Source: Planctomycetota bacterium | GTDB taxonomy: Bacteria > Planctomycetota > Planctomycetia > Pirellulales > Pirellulaceae | DNA: 48,475 bases | Assembly: GCA_029259935.1 (NCBI GenBank) | Contig: JAJDEH010000414.1 | Location: 1 to 48,475 of the forward strand | Reading direction: 5' to 3' | Shown: piece by piece, positions 25,610 through 34,579 of the stretch | Position numbering within the stretch: position 1 is the stretch's first letter | How the letters are laid out: the number at the start of each line of letters is the position of its first letter | The notes under the pieces: generated by a model | The model's input: the letters and a program-made list of their open reading frames with translations, nothing else | What the model was told of the DNA's origin: nothing | The model's database searches: none | Position numbers and translations under genes: made by a program

Positions 25610-27814
25610 TCAACCAGACCAGATCTCCGCGAAACGGAAGACGTCCATGCCAATCACGAACAGCATCAAGCTCAAAATGAATGCCAGTCCCGCCACGGAT
25701 AAGCGAATGAACCAGACCTCGCTGGGCCGCCGTCGCGTCACCAGCTCGTAAGTCAAGAACATCATGTGCCCGCCATCCAGCACGGGAATCGGCAAGAAGT
25801 TCACCACCGCCAAGTTCGCGCTGAGCAGCGTCAGGAAGATTAGCAGTCGAGCCGGGCCTTGGGTCGCTTCCGAGGTGGCGACGACGGCGATCGTTCCGGG
25901 CCCGCCAAGATTCGTGGGCGACACCTCGCGATTGATCAACTTCTTCAGGAAGCCAATCACTCGGATCGACGATTCCCAAGTTTCTCGGCGACCAAGACGA
26001 AAAGCTTCACCCCAACTTTCGGCAACGTGCAATTGAGAATCAGCCTTGGGCACGATTCCACGACGGGAACTGAACCAATCCTTGGAAGATACCGGGGTCA
26101 TCTTCGCCAAGGGCTCTTGCTTATATTTCCCTTCTTTGTTCTTCCGCTGGTAAGTCACTTCGATTCTTGTGTCTTCCAGCGCCGCCTGCATGGCGAGGTG
26201 AATGCTCGGCCAGCATTGCTTGGCCTCGGAAACCTCCACTGCCTCTTCGAGCCTCGTCCGCTTTTTTTCGGCTTCTTTCTTTTCCTTACTGGCCGCGAGG
26301 AATTCTACTTTTCGAATCATGTCGCCCGGCTTGATGCCGACTTCTTGGGCCGGGCTGTTTGGCTGGACGGCGCGTACTATGTTACGCACTTCGTATGCGA
26401 TTCCGAGTTCATCGGACAGCATTGGAACGCCCAAGTAGTCACCGGCGAAAGACTCCGTTGGCAGGCGAGGCGTTAAGGTGACGGTAACCGTTTTCTCCTT
26501 GCGTTCTACTTCAAGCGTAATTTCCGCGCTCTCCGAGTCTTGGTCGCGCATCCACATCAGCAAGGTGGTCGGCAGTCGCATGGGGTCGATCGCTTCGCCG
26601 TTCAACTTGCGAATGATATCTTTTTCTTGCAGCTTGCCGTCGGCGGGCGAACCTGGCTGGATGCCTAGGATGGGGCCCATTTCCATAATCAGCCCCAAAT
26701 GTCGAACCGGCCACGGCGCAACTTCGATGTCGACTTTGGTTGGGTTGCTCTTCGCCTCGCTGCTCTCATCGGATTCTGCGGCTCGCGCAACCGTGAACGT
26801 CAGCACGCGATCGGGCTGACGGATGGCCGCGGCGCGCAGATCGAAGAAATCGTTGATTGGTTCGCCGTTGATGGCCACGATCTTGTCGTTCCCCTTGAAG
26901 GGCGGATTGGCGTCGGCCGCTGGAGTGCCCTCGACGACGAAATCCTCGCTGATCAGTTGGTTCGTGCGTACCGCTCCCACGCCAATCATCGGAAACCTTT
27001 GGTCATCAAACAGCTTCTTGGGCTGAATACTGATCCAGTCCGTGTCCTGCGTGCGCGCTCGGCGGACCAGAAAGTCAAGTTCCTTGCCGTTGCTGAGCGC
27101 GACTTCTTGACTCAAGTCTTGCAGATGGCGCAAATATTCGTTGGGTTCTCCGCTCTTGCCAATCTGCAGGATCTTGTCACCCGGCATCAGCCCCGCCTTC
27201 CAAGCGGGTCCGCCCGGTGTCAGCCGGCCTACCTCGCAGGACTCGTACCGAACTCCCAATCGATAGGCGATCGTGGCAAAGATCACGGCGAAGATCAGGT
27301 TCATGATCACGCCCGCGGAAATGATCGCCATCCGCTGTGGAACCGTCTTAGCTTGATAGCTGCGCGGATCAAGTTCCGCAGGTTGATCGGTGGGCTCGGC
27401 TATTGCTGTCTTTTCCCCATCGTCTTTGCCGGATTCCGTTTCCTTGGATCCGCCATCATCCGACTGCGCCTTGGATCTTTCCAGTTCGTCGGAATATTTG
27501 GTCGGATCGTCGTCTTGACCTAGCATCTTCACATATCCGCCCAGCGGGATGATGCCAATCCCATACTCGGTCTCGCCCCATTGAAATTTGAACAGCGAGC
27601 GGGGAATGATCACCCTGCCGGCGATTTTGATGTCAAAGAAATCGAATCCGACGTAGAACTTTTCGCATTTCACGCCGCACGCCTTGGCGACGAGGAAGTG
27701 CCCCAGCTCGTGGACAAAGATGACGGTCCCCAAACCGAGGCCCACCATCGCCATGGCCAGATAGGAATTGGGGTTACCCCAAAAGGATTGTGCTGCGATT
27801 AGGTACAAACCCAC
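25610..27814 (-). CDS. rseP: RseP-type site-2 intramembrane zinc protease with four PDZ-like domains
   Basis: 734 residues from GTG 27814, overlapping the end of dxr by 16 bases. Catalytic zinc motif H35-E-L-G-H39 lies in the first transmembrane helix, and LDGG (D680) with PIPVLDGGH in the last third; C-terminal helices follow. Between them are an acidic Ser/Asp/Glu/Lys insert (about 110-145) and four PDZ-like modules, cued by GGPAWKAGLMPGDKILQI, NPPFKGNDKIVAINGE, GSPADGKLQEKDIIRKLNG and NSPAQEVGIKPGDMIRKVE. Ordinary RseP has about 450 residues and two PDZ domains, so this one is enlarged. It cleaves transmembrane segments, classically of anti-sigma factors or signal peptides. dxr-rseP linkage is common in bacteria. 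Confidence 0.93.
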   Translation of the reverse strand: MGLYLIAAQSFWGNPNSYLAMAMVGLGLGTVIFVHELGHFLVAKACGVKCEKFYVGFDFFDIKIAGRVIIPRSLFKFQWGETEYGIGIIPLGGYVKMLGQDDDPTKYSDELERSKAQSDDGGSKETESGKDDGEKTAIAEPTDQPAELDPRSYQAKTVPQRMAIISAGVIMNLIFAVIFATIAYRLGVRYESCEVGRLTPGGPAWKAGLMPGDKILQIGKSGEPNEYLRHLQDLSQEVALSNGKELDFLVRRARTQDTDWISIQPKKLFDDQRFPMIGVGAVRTNQLISEDFVVEGTPAADANPPFKGNDKIVAINGEPINDFFDLRAAAIRQPDRVLTFTVARAAESDESSEAKSNPTKVDIEVAPWPVRHLGLIMEMGPILGIQPGSPADGKLQEKDIIRKLNGEAIDPMRLPTTLLMWMRDQDSESAEITLEVERKEKTVTVTLTPRLPTESFAGDYLGVPMLSDELGIAYEVRNIVRAVQPNSPAQEVGIKPGDMIRKVEFLAASKEKKEAEKKRTRLEEAVEVSEAKQCWPSIHLAMQAALEDTRIEVTYQRKNKEGKYKQEPLAKMTPVSSKDWFSSRRGIVPKADSQLHVAESWGEAFRLGRRETWESSIRVIGFLKKLINREVSPTNLGGPGTIAVVATSEATQGPARLLIFLTLLSANLAVVNFLPIPVLDGGHMMFLTYELVTRRRPSEVWFIRLSVAGLAFILSLMLFVIGMDVFRFAEIWSG

Positions 27815-28962
27815 TTTGTAATCTCCTCACGAGCCCAGGCGTCGATCTTTAAAAGTTGTTCGAGCGTGGGATTCGGATCGAAATGATGATTTTCTAATAT
27901 TGTGCGGCAAGCCGTAACTATCTCTTTATACGCCAAATCGCCGTTCAAAAAGCCTTGCACGGCGGCTTCATTGGCGGCATTCAGGACGGCACCGGCCGTC
28001 CCCCCTGCTTTGGCCACTTCGTAACCCAGCGTCAGGGCAGGGAATCGCTCGACATCGGGCGGCTCGAATTCCAATTGAAGCATGTTGGACAGTTCAAGTC
28101 GACGGGCGGGCCCTTCTAGTCGTTCGGGAAAAGTCAGCGCATATTGGATGGGCACGCGCATATCGGGCGATCCCATTTGCGCCATCACCGAACCGTCGTT
28201 GTATTCTACCATTGAATGCACGATGGACTGCGGGTGGATGACCACATCGATTTGGTCCGGTTCGAGGTCGAATAGCCAGCGCGCCTCAATGATTTCCAGG
28301 GCCTTGTTCATCATGGTGGCCGAATCGATCGTGATTTTGGGTCCCATGTCCCAGGTCGGATGGGCCAAGGCGTCCTCAACACTCACGTCATCCAACTCGT
28401 TCAGCGAATGCTGTCGAAACGGCCCCCCGCTGGCGGTAAGAATAATGCGACGCACGTCCTGCCGCCGTCCAGCCTGCATGGCCTGAAAAACTGCACTATG
28501 CTCGCTGTCAACGGGCAAGATGGTCGCTCCCCGCTGCTCGGCCAGCCGCATGGCGAGCGGCCCGGCCACGACCAATGTCTCTTTATTCGCCAAGGCGACG
28601 GTTTTTCCCGCTTCGATAGCCGCCCAGGTACTCTGAAGTCCCGCACTACCGACGATCGCCGCCACCACGATATCCACGTCATCGTGCGAGGCGATTTTTC
28701 GCAGCCCGTCTTGCCCTGTCAGCCGCTGAACGCCGCTGTCGAGCCCCGACCAATCAAACTTCTCAGCCTCGATCGCATCCGCGGCCACCACATAACGTGG
28801 CTGGAAATCGTGCGCCTGATCGACCAATTCGGTCAGCCGAGTGTTTGCCGACAGCCCCACGGCCTGAAATGAACCCGAGCATTGACGGATCACGTCCAGC
28901 GTGCTGCGTCCGATGCTTCCTGTTGAACCCAAAATTGCGACGTTGCGGGGGCGCTGGGTCAT
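27799..28962 (-). CDS. dxr: 1-deoxy-D-xylulose 5-phosphate reductoisomerase
   Basis: 387 residues from ATG 28962, which directly precedes the NADPH-binding NVAILGSTGSIGRSTLDVI; longer in-frame starts add an unrelated 34 residues. Motifs include AAIVGSAGLQSTWAAIEAGK, ALANKETLVVAG, ILPVDSEHSAVFQ with metal-binding D and E, LTASGGPFR, HPTWDMGPKITIDSATMMNKALE and DVVIHPQSIVHSMVEYNDGS. It converts 1-deoxy-D-xylulose 5-phosphate to 2-C-methyl-D-erythritol 4-phosphate in the MEP isoprenoid pathway. Translation is probably coupled to rseP through the overlap. Confidence 0.96.
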   Translation of the reverse strand: MTQRPRNVAILGSTGSIGRSTLDVIRQCSGSFQAVGLSANTRLTELVDQAHDFQPRYVVAADAIEAEKFDWSGLDSGVQRLTGQDGLRKIASHDDVDIVVAAIVGSAGLQSTWAAIEAGKTVALANKETLVVAGPLAMRLAEQRGATILPVDSEHSAVFQAMQAGRRQDVRRIILTASGGPFRQHSLNELDDVSVEDALAHPTWDMGPKITIDSATMMNKALEIIEARWLFDLEPDQIDVVIHPQSIVHSMVEYNDGSVMAQMGSPDMRVPIQYALTFPERLEGPARRLELSNMLQLEFEPPDVERFPALTLGYEVAKAGGTAGAVLNAANEAAVQGFLNGDLAYKEIVTACRTILENHHFDPNPTLEQLLKIDAWAREEITKWVCT

Positions 28963-29413
28963 GCGAGTGCTAGCGAGTGGACGACGGTGAAAAAAATCGA
29001 CACCGCCCACCGAATGTTGCATTTGGTAAGCAAGCCACGCGTAAGGGGCGGTTTGGCTTGCCAAGAGTCATACTAGTTTTTCAATCGGCCCCCCACTGGA
29101 GAGGAGGCTTGATCAGCAGCAGATTGTCGGTCTAACCAACAATCGCTAACAGCAAGCAAATTCACGACTTCCAGTGCATCGGCATTGTATGACTGGCCGT
29201 GTGCGACAACAACCCAGATTCAACGCGGGTCGCCCTGAGGATGACCATTTATCGTTGTACAAACACGGGGCAATCTCTAGCATGTTAGATGAAGAGCCGC
29301 AGTGACGAAGTTTTGGGTCCTTGGCACGGGGAGTGCATCAGAAGGGCTGGGGAACCACCGCGAGCAAATTGGCGTTCATCGCCGCTTTTCGACCACACAG
29401 GAATATCAAGTCC
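28963..29413. other. Intergenic region between dxr and ftsH
   Basis: A 451-base divergent intergenic region. Apart from the sigma-54-like promoter at 29321-29337 I see no gene, no tRNA-like fold and no convincing operator. Confidence 0.5.
29321..29337 (+). promoter_or_regulatory. Sigma-54 (-24/-12) promoter upstream of ftsH
   Basis: TTGGCACG (29321-29328), GGGA, then GTGCA (29333-29337). Apart from G in place of T at the first base of the -12 box, this matches TGGCACG-N4-TTGCA, with the GG and GC 12 bases apart. Transcription would start near 29348, 66 bases before the ftsH ATG. Inferred from sequence only. Confidence 0.5.
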
Positions 29414-31456
29414 ATGAATAAAGACAGCGGAAACGACCGTCGGCATGATGGGAAAAGCCCATCCAATGGAACGAACTTTATCTGGTACGTCGTTGCAGCC
29501 GTGGCTGCGGCCGCATTTGTGGCGTTTCTGCTGACAAAAGACTCCTCCGTGGAGATTCACTACACCGATCTCGTACGCTTGATCGATGCCACTATCGAAG
29601 ACAAAAGCGAAGCCGTCTTGAAAATCGAGGGCGACGGCAAAACGGAGAAGGAAGTCACCTATAGCAATCTGCGCGAAGTACAGATCGGTGATCAGATTAC
29701 CGGCAAAGTCGATATCAAGACGATCGACGTCAATGGCAACGAAGAAACCGAACAGAAGGTCGACTTCTACACCAATAAAGTGTCCGACGAGGGCGTGCCG
29801 GAATTGGTCAAAAAATTGAGCGACGCCGGTATTAAGACCTCGGGAAAACCGGGACCCGGATTCTGGGAAAAATATGGTTTTCTGTTAGTCATCACCGTGC
29901 TGTTCGTGGCCCTTTTCCTGTTCATGATGCGTCGCCTGAGCGGCGCGGGGTCGCCGATGCAATTCGGCCGCAGTAAAGGAAAGCTGTATGCCCAAGAAGA
30001 CCTCGGCGTGTCATTTGACGACGTGGCCGGTATCGACGAGGCGGTGGAAGAGGTCAAGGAAGTCGTCGATTTTCTGCGTGCCGCTGAAAAATATCAACGT
30101 CTGGGCGGCCGCATTCCCAAGGGCGTTTTGCTGGTGGGACCTCCTGGAACGGGAAAGACTCTGTTGGCCAAAGCGATTGCCGGCGAAGCAGGCGTGCCCT
30201 TCTTCAGCCTGTCGGGAAGTGACTTCGTGGAGATGTTCGTCGGCGTGGGAGCCGCTCGCGTGCGAGATATGTTCCAGCAAGCCGAGGCCAAGGCCCCGTG
30301 CATCATCTTTATCGACGAACTGGATGCTCTCGGCAAACATCGAGGCGGCAGCATGGTCGGTGGTCACGACGAGCGCGAGCAAACATTGAACGCGCTGCTG
30401 GTGGAAATGGACGGCTTCGATTCCAACGCGGGCGTCATTGTGATGGCCGCCACGAATCGACCCGAGACACTCGATTCCGCCCTCTTGAGACCAGGTCGCT
30501 TCGACCGGCATGTACTAGTCGACCGGCCCGATGTTCGCGGTCGCGAAGCCATACTCAAGGTCCATGTCAAAAGTGTAAAGCTTGATCCGACGGTTGATCT
30601 CAGGAGTGTGGCCGCGATCACTCCGGGGTTCGTTGGGGCCGACCTCGCCAATCTTGTCAACGAGGCCGCGCTGCTGGCCGCTCGTGGCGAAAAGTCGGCG
30701 GTAGGCATGCTGGAATTCAACGAAGGCGTGGAACGGGTCACGGCGGGACTTGAGAAGAAGCAGCGCGTGATGAGTGTCGAGGAAAAACAACGTGTCGCCT
30801 ATCACGAGTCGGGCCACGCGTTGGTCGCGTACAGCCTGCCCAATACGGATCCGGTCCATAAGGTTTCAATTATCCCGCGCGGATTGGCGGCGTTGGGCTA
30901 CACGATGCAGCGGCCCGATGCCGACCGCTATTTGATGACCCAAGCGGAACTGGAAAGCCGCATCCAGGTGTTGCTAGCCGGCACCATCACCGAGGAAATC
31001 ATCTATGCGGACATTTCCACCGGTGCCCAAAACGATCTCGAACGATCGACCGATATCGCCCGCAGCATGGTCATGGAATATGGCATGAGCCGGCTGGGGC
31101 GAGTCAATTACAAGGAAAGCTCAAGTTCACCGTTTCTCGCCGGGGCGCCCGATGAACGGCCACGCTCGCATAGCGAACATACGGCCCGCGAGATTGACGA
31201 GGAAGTGAAGCGCATCATTGACGGCGGAATCGAAAGAGTCCATGACATCCTCGAAACGCGCAAAGCCGCGTTGATCGCGTTGACCGAGCGGCTGATCGAG
31301 GTCGAATCGGTCGATGCCGACGAACTGCGTAGGATTATCGAGGAAAACTCTGCCGGTCCCCAGGTTGTCCCTGGCACCTCGCCTTCGACCGAACGCGCGC
31401 CGGACGACGACGTCGGGGAATCGTCGAATGTCGGTCGAGCGGAAACTGGCGGCTAG
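29414..31456 (+). CDS. ftsH: ATP-dependent zinc metalloprotease FtsH
   Basis: 680 residues from ATG 29414. Two transmembrane helices ([20 protein letters not shown] and [17 protein letters not shown]) flank a periplasmic domain of about 130 residues. The AAA+ domain has Walker A GPPGTGKT (242-249, K248), Walker [10 protein letters not shown], the pore loop region [17 protein letters not shown] and the second region of homology [20 protein letters not shown]. The protease domain has the zinc motif H464-E-S-G-H468. It is a hexameric membrane protease for misfolded or regulated membrane and cytoplasmic proteins. The C-terminal 35 residues are a disordered Ser/Asp/Pro tail. A sigma-54-like promoter lies upstream. 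Confidence 0.96.
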   Translation: MNKDSGNDRRHDGKSPSNGTNFIWYVVAAVAAAAFVAFLLTKDSSVEIHYTDLVRLIDATIEDKSEAVLKIEGDGKTEKEVTYSNLREVQIGDQITGKVDIKTIDVNGNEETEQKVDFYTNKVSDEGVPELVKKLSDAGIKTSGKPGPGFWEKYGFLLVITVLFVALFLFMMRRLSGAGSPMQFGRSKGKLYAQEDLGVSFDDVAGIDEAVEEVKEVVDFLRAAEKYQRLGGRIPKGVLLVGPPGTGKTLLAKAIAGEAGVPFFSLSGSDFVEMFVGVGAARVRDMFQQAEAKAPCIIFIDELDALGKHRGGSMVGGHDEREQTLNALLVEMDGFDSNAGVIVMAATNRPETLDSALLRPGRFDRHVLVDRPDVRGREAILKVHVKSVKLDPTVDLRSVAAITPGFVGADLANLVNEAALLAARGEKSAVGMLEFNEGVERVTAGLEKKQRVMSVEEKQRVAYHESGHALVAYSLPNTDPVHKVSIIPRGLAALGYTMQRPDADRYLMTQAELESRIQVLLAGTITEEIIYADISTGAQNDLERSTDIARSMVMEYGMSRLGRVNYKESSSSPFLAGAPDERPRSHSEHTAREIDEEVKRIIDGGIERVHDILETRKAALIALTERLIEVESVDADELRRIIEENSAGPQVVPGTSPSTERAPDDDVGESSNVGRAETGG

Positions 31457-31630
31457 TCAAAAAGACCAGTGAGCGGCGTTTGGCGGTGGTCGAACGTCGG
31501 CGAACCGAGGTCCGGCCTGCGGTAATTCATCAAAAAGAGGATGAAAGATTGGGACCCGCGCGCGGCTGATGCGTAAGATGTAGAATGAAGCTGGTTTCCT
31601 ACTAACATCCTTTTCGCCCGCAGAGTCGTC

Positions 31631-32353
31631 ATGGAATCCGACCATTTTCAAGATCGTCTTCAGGCACTCTTCAAAAACGACCGTGCGATTGTCGGAAAGC
31701 TCAAGGATCACGACCAGCAACTGGACGATCAAAGCCGGAATCTGGCGGAACTGGAACTGTTGATTGGCCAGATGGATGGCAGCGGAAATTCGAAGCCAGG
31801 GCAAGAAGAATTGCTCCTCAAGATCCGCGAAATGCATCAGCGGGAAGGAGCGTTGGCTTTTCTTCGACAAGAGTACTTCCACGTCAACTCCATTCAAGAC
31901 AACTTCGACCAAAAAGCGCTGACGATTAAAGCCTGGAGCGTGACGTTCAGCATGGTTGGAATCGGTGCTGGCTTTTACTATCGAATTCCGGTTCTGCTTT
32001 TCTTGTCAGGCGCGGCCTCGTTGTTGTTTTGGATCGTCGAGGCCTATTGGAAAAAGAACCAAAAGTGCTACTACGACCGAGTGTCCGAAATCGAAAACGC
32101 GATGCAACGCTTCCTTGAAGATGACAGCAACGGTTTGCCCGAATTTCCCCGAATCAGCACTTCTTGGAACGAATCGCGAAAGAAAATCAGCGTGTTGGAA
32201 CGGGCACTGAAACTTCACGTCATGTTGCCCCATCTGGCGGTCGTGCTGTTCGGCATCGCGGCGGGCGTGGCCCTCTTGCTGTGGCCCGAGTTCATCGACC
32301 ACGAATTCCTGGGTGGCGACGCCCCGCGGTCAATTCCTCCTCTGGGTCGCTGA
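31631..32353 (+). CDS. Two-to-three-pass membrane protein, SLATT/2TM-effector-like
   Basis: 240 residues from ATG 31631. Residues 1-100 are soluble and coiled-coil-like (LKDHDQQLDDQSRNLAELEL). A hydrophobic pair follows, with the cues ALTIKAWSVTFSMVGIGAGF and LLFLSGAASLLFWIVEAYW, then KKNQKCYYDRVSEIENAM. A further helix, MLPHLAVVLFGIAAGVALLL, lies near the C-terminus. The pattern WSVT, a 2TM hairpin ending W...Y, then Y..YDRV resembles small bacterial 2TM proteins of the SLATT type, which are predicted pore-forming effectors in defence islands. That assignment is by resemblance only. It is followed by a STAND NTPase 231 bases downstream. Confidence 0.65.
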   Translation: MESDHFQDRLQALFKNDRAIVGKLKDHDQQLDDQSRNLAELELLIGQMDGSGNSKPGQEELLLKIREMHQREGALAFLRQEYFHVNSIQDNFDQKALTIKAWSVTFSMVGIGAGFYYRIPVLLFLSGAASLLFWIVEAYWKKNQKCYYDRVSEIENAMQRFLEDDSNGLPEFPRISTSWNESRKKISVLERALKLHVMLPHLAVVLFGIAAGVALLLWPEFIDHEFLGGDAPRSIPPLGR

Positions 32354-32584
32354 CCGGCGCGGTGACCTCAGCCCCCTCTCTTAGGCGGATCAGCCCCCGT
32401 TGGTTGGCGTGGTTCTTGTCCCGATTGGGAGCATCCTAGTCACAAAGAACTTGTGTTACCGAGTGCCAATTCCTATCATGTCGCTCGCTCGGTCTTCATT
32501 TATCCTTATTCCCTACTCCGCCGACTGAGTGTTAAACGCCGTCACGGCATTCCCTCTCACTCCTTATTCTTCGGAGGACATCGA

Positions 32585-34426
32585 ATGTCTCTTGGAGCAA
32601 CACACCGCGCAAGCGGTGTGCAGGGAACCAACGCGCCTGAACAGAACGTTCAATCCGACGGGGAATCCAAACCTTCTTCCCCGATCACCAATCTGCCACC
32701 AAGCGACCCAAAGTTTTTCGGACGCGACGAAGAATTGAATGAGATACATGAGTTGCTGCAAGAACACGGCTCGGTCGCCATCACGCAGCAATTGGTTCCG
32801 CACGACGATGGAGGGTTGGGCAAGACCTCGACGGCGATTGCTTATGGCTGGCGATACCTGAACGAGTTTCCCGGCGGTGTATTCTTTGTATCGGGTTGTA
32901 AGTCGATTTGGCAGGCCGACATGGCCGGGTTGGCCAAGGTACTCGGCTTGTCTCGGCAGTCCTCTCAGCAAGCAACGATTGCCAGTGTCGAGCAACACCT
33001 GTCAGCCGGAGCCCGGTCGTTACTGATCCTTGACGGATTGGACGATTCTGCTCAATGGAACGATATGCAGCAGTCGGGCCTACTGCCCAAGGGAAACTGC
33101 CAACAAATTGTGACCACCCGCCGCCAGCAGTTGCAAGACCTCACGATTTGCACGCTGGAAGGATTGCCGCGCGATCAGGCGGTGGGGATGCTGGCCATGT
33201 ATCGCGAGGATGCTGGCGAGCGCGAAAACCGCTCCATTGTTCGCGACATCGTGGATTGGTTTGACGGATTGCCCTTCGCCCTGTCGCTGGTCGGCGCGCA
33301 CATGTTGTTTCACGGTGACACGACGTGGATCAATTTTCGCGATCGGCTGCGCGCTCTCGGAATTGGCCGCGCGCTGCCGGACAAACGCCGCGGAGGTCTG
33401 GCGATTCCCGATTATGCAAACCACGTTCGCGTGCTGATCGACGAATTGCTGGATGCCATGCCGCGCCAACATCGTATCGCTCTGGAGTACGCTGCGTTGA
33501 TGCCGGCTCGGCGCTTGATGACCAAGTGGCTGATTGCCCTGCTTCAAGCGGACGAAAGTTCTCCCGCCGGGCTCGCCGGTGGCGCTCCCAAACCAGCGAC
33601 CACGGTGGCATCCGACTTGATTTTCGTGCAATTGCTAAGGTCGCTGAGCGAGGGGCATAAGACACTCACTCTGCATGGCGCGTTGAGAAAACGACTGCTG
33701 CAGCGGCACGGCAAGAGCCATCTCGAGATGGCCGACTCGTTGGACAACGTTCAGCAATTGGCGGAGCAACGGGCTGCCACTGCGTCCGCCATGGCAAAGA
33801 AGTCGGCGCAGCGCGAGGAACTGTTGCCGCTGCTGCAGTTGGCTTGTTGCCTGGCCGAGCATGGCCGCTCGCGAGAGTCCGTTGCCGTGGCAAACCAAGT
33901 TGCGCCGCTGTTGCACTCTTTAGGGCGGGAATTGCAAGTCGTCGAAATGCTGAAACCCCTTGCGGAAGAGGAAGTGATCAAGCAACTCGCGCCCGAAGCC
34001 GCGGCCGTGCTGTTGTCCAACGTCGCGGTCAGTCTTGCCAAATCGGGGCAGGCGACCGTCGCTCGGCGGCACATGGAGCAGGCCTTGCAAATCGAACAAC
34101 GGCATCTTCCGCCAGACGATCCCGCGCTGGCCATTCGGCACAGTAATCTGGCGGGGATTCTCAAGGCGCTGGGTGACCTGGTCAAAGCGCGCCGCCACAT
34201 TGAGACCGCGATTCGCATCGAAGAAAAGCACTATGGCGCGGACCATCAAAATCTGGCCATTCGGCACTGGTGGCTCGGCGATATCGCCTTGGGCGAGGGG
34301 GAAAAAGACGAAGCCCGCGCCGAGTACCAACTCGCTCACAAGATCATGAGCAAATACCACTTGCCCGAGAATCCACAAGTTCGAATGCTCACCAAAATCT
34401 TGCGGCGCCACGACACGGCTCACTAG
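32585..34426 (+). CDS. STAND/NB-ARC NTPase with C-terminal TPR repeats
   Basis: 613 residues from ATG 32585, six bases after GGAGGA (32573-32578); this ribosome binding site decides the start over an in-frame GTG at 32453. Residues 1-45 are a low-complexity linker. The NB-ARC module begins FFGRDEELNEIHELL and has P-loop DDGGLGKTS (K80), Walker B LLILDGLDD (about 146-154), the QIVTTRR sensor and a GLPFALSL (GLPL-type) motif near 228. A helical region follows, then about three TPRs (about 475-600; LAIRHSNLAGILKALGDLVKARRH and LAIRHWWLGDIALGEGEKDEA). There is no N-terminal effector domain, so output may be through a partner, for example the membrane protein encoded just upstream. STAND proteins oligomerise after ligand sensing. 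Confidence 0.85.
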   Translation: MSLGATHRASGVQGTNAPEQNVQSDGESKPSSPITNLPPSDPKFFGRDEELNEIHELLQEHGSVAITQQLVPHDDGGLGKTSTAIAYGWRYLNEFPGGVFFVSGCKSIWQADMAGLAKVLGLSRQSSQQATIASVEQHLSAGARSLLILDGLDDSAQWNDMQQSGLLPKGNCQQIVTTRRQQLQDLTICTLEGLPRDQAVGMLAMYREDAGERENRSIVRDIVDWFDGLPFALSLVGAHMLFHGDTTWINFRDRLRALGIGRALPDKRRGGLAIPDYANHVRVLIDELLDAMPRQHRIALEYAALMPARRLMTKWLIALLQADESSPAGLAGGAPKPATTVASDLIFVQLLRSLSEGHKTLTLHGALRKRLLQRHGKSHLEMADSLDNVQQLAEQRAATASAMAKKSAQREELLPLLQLACCLAEHGRSRESVAVANQVAPLLHSLGRELQVVEMLKPLAEEEVIKQLAPEAAAVLLSNVAVSLAKSGQATVARRHMEQALQIEQRHLPPDDPALAIRHSNLAGILKALGDLVKARRHIETAIRIEEKHYGADHQNLAIRHWWLGDIALGEGEKDEARAEYQLAHKIMSKYHLPENPQVRMLTKILRRHDTAH

Positions 34427-34579
34427 CGATTTTGCCAAGAATACGGCCTCGGGCATGTTGCCTGACTTCTCGCGCGCGGAACGCCATCCAGGCGGCCCCC
34501 GATAAAATCTTGCGATCTGGAGGCCGATCGCCGATAATGATTCCACCTGCCACGGAGAATCCCACCTCAAAGGACAGCA

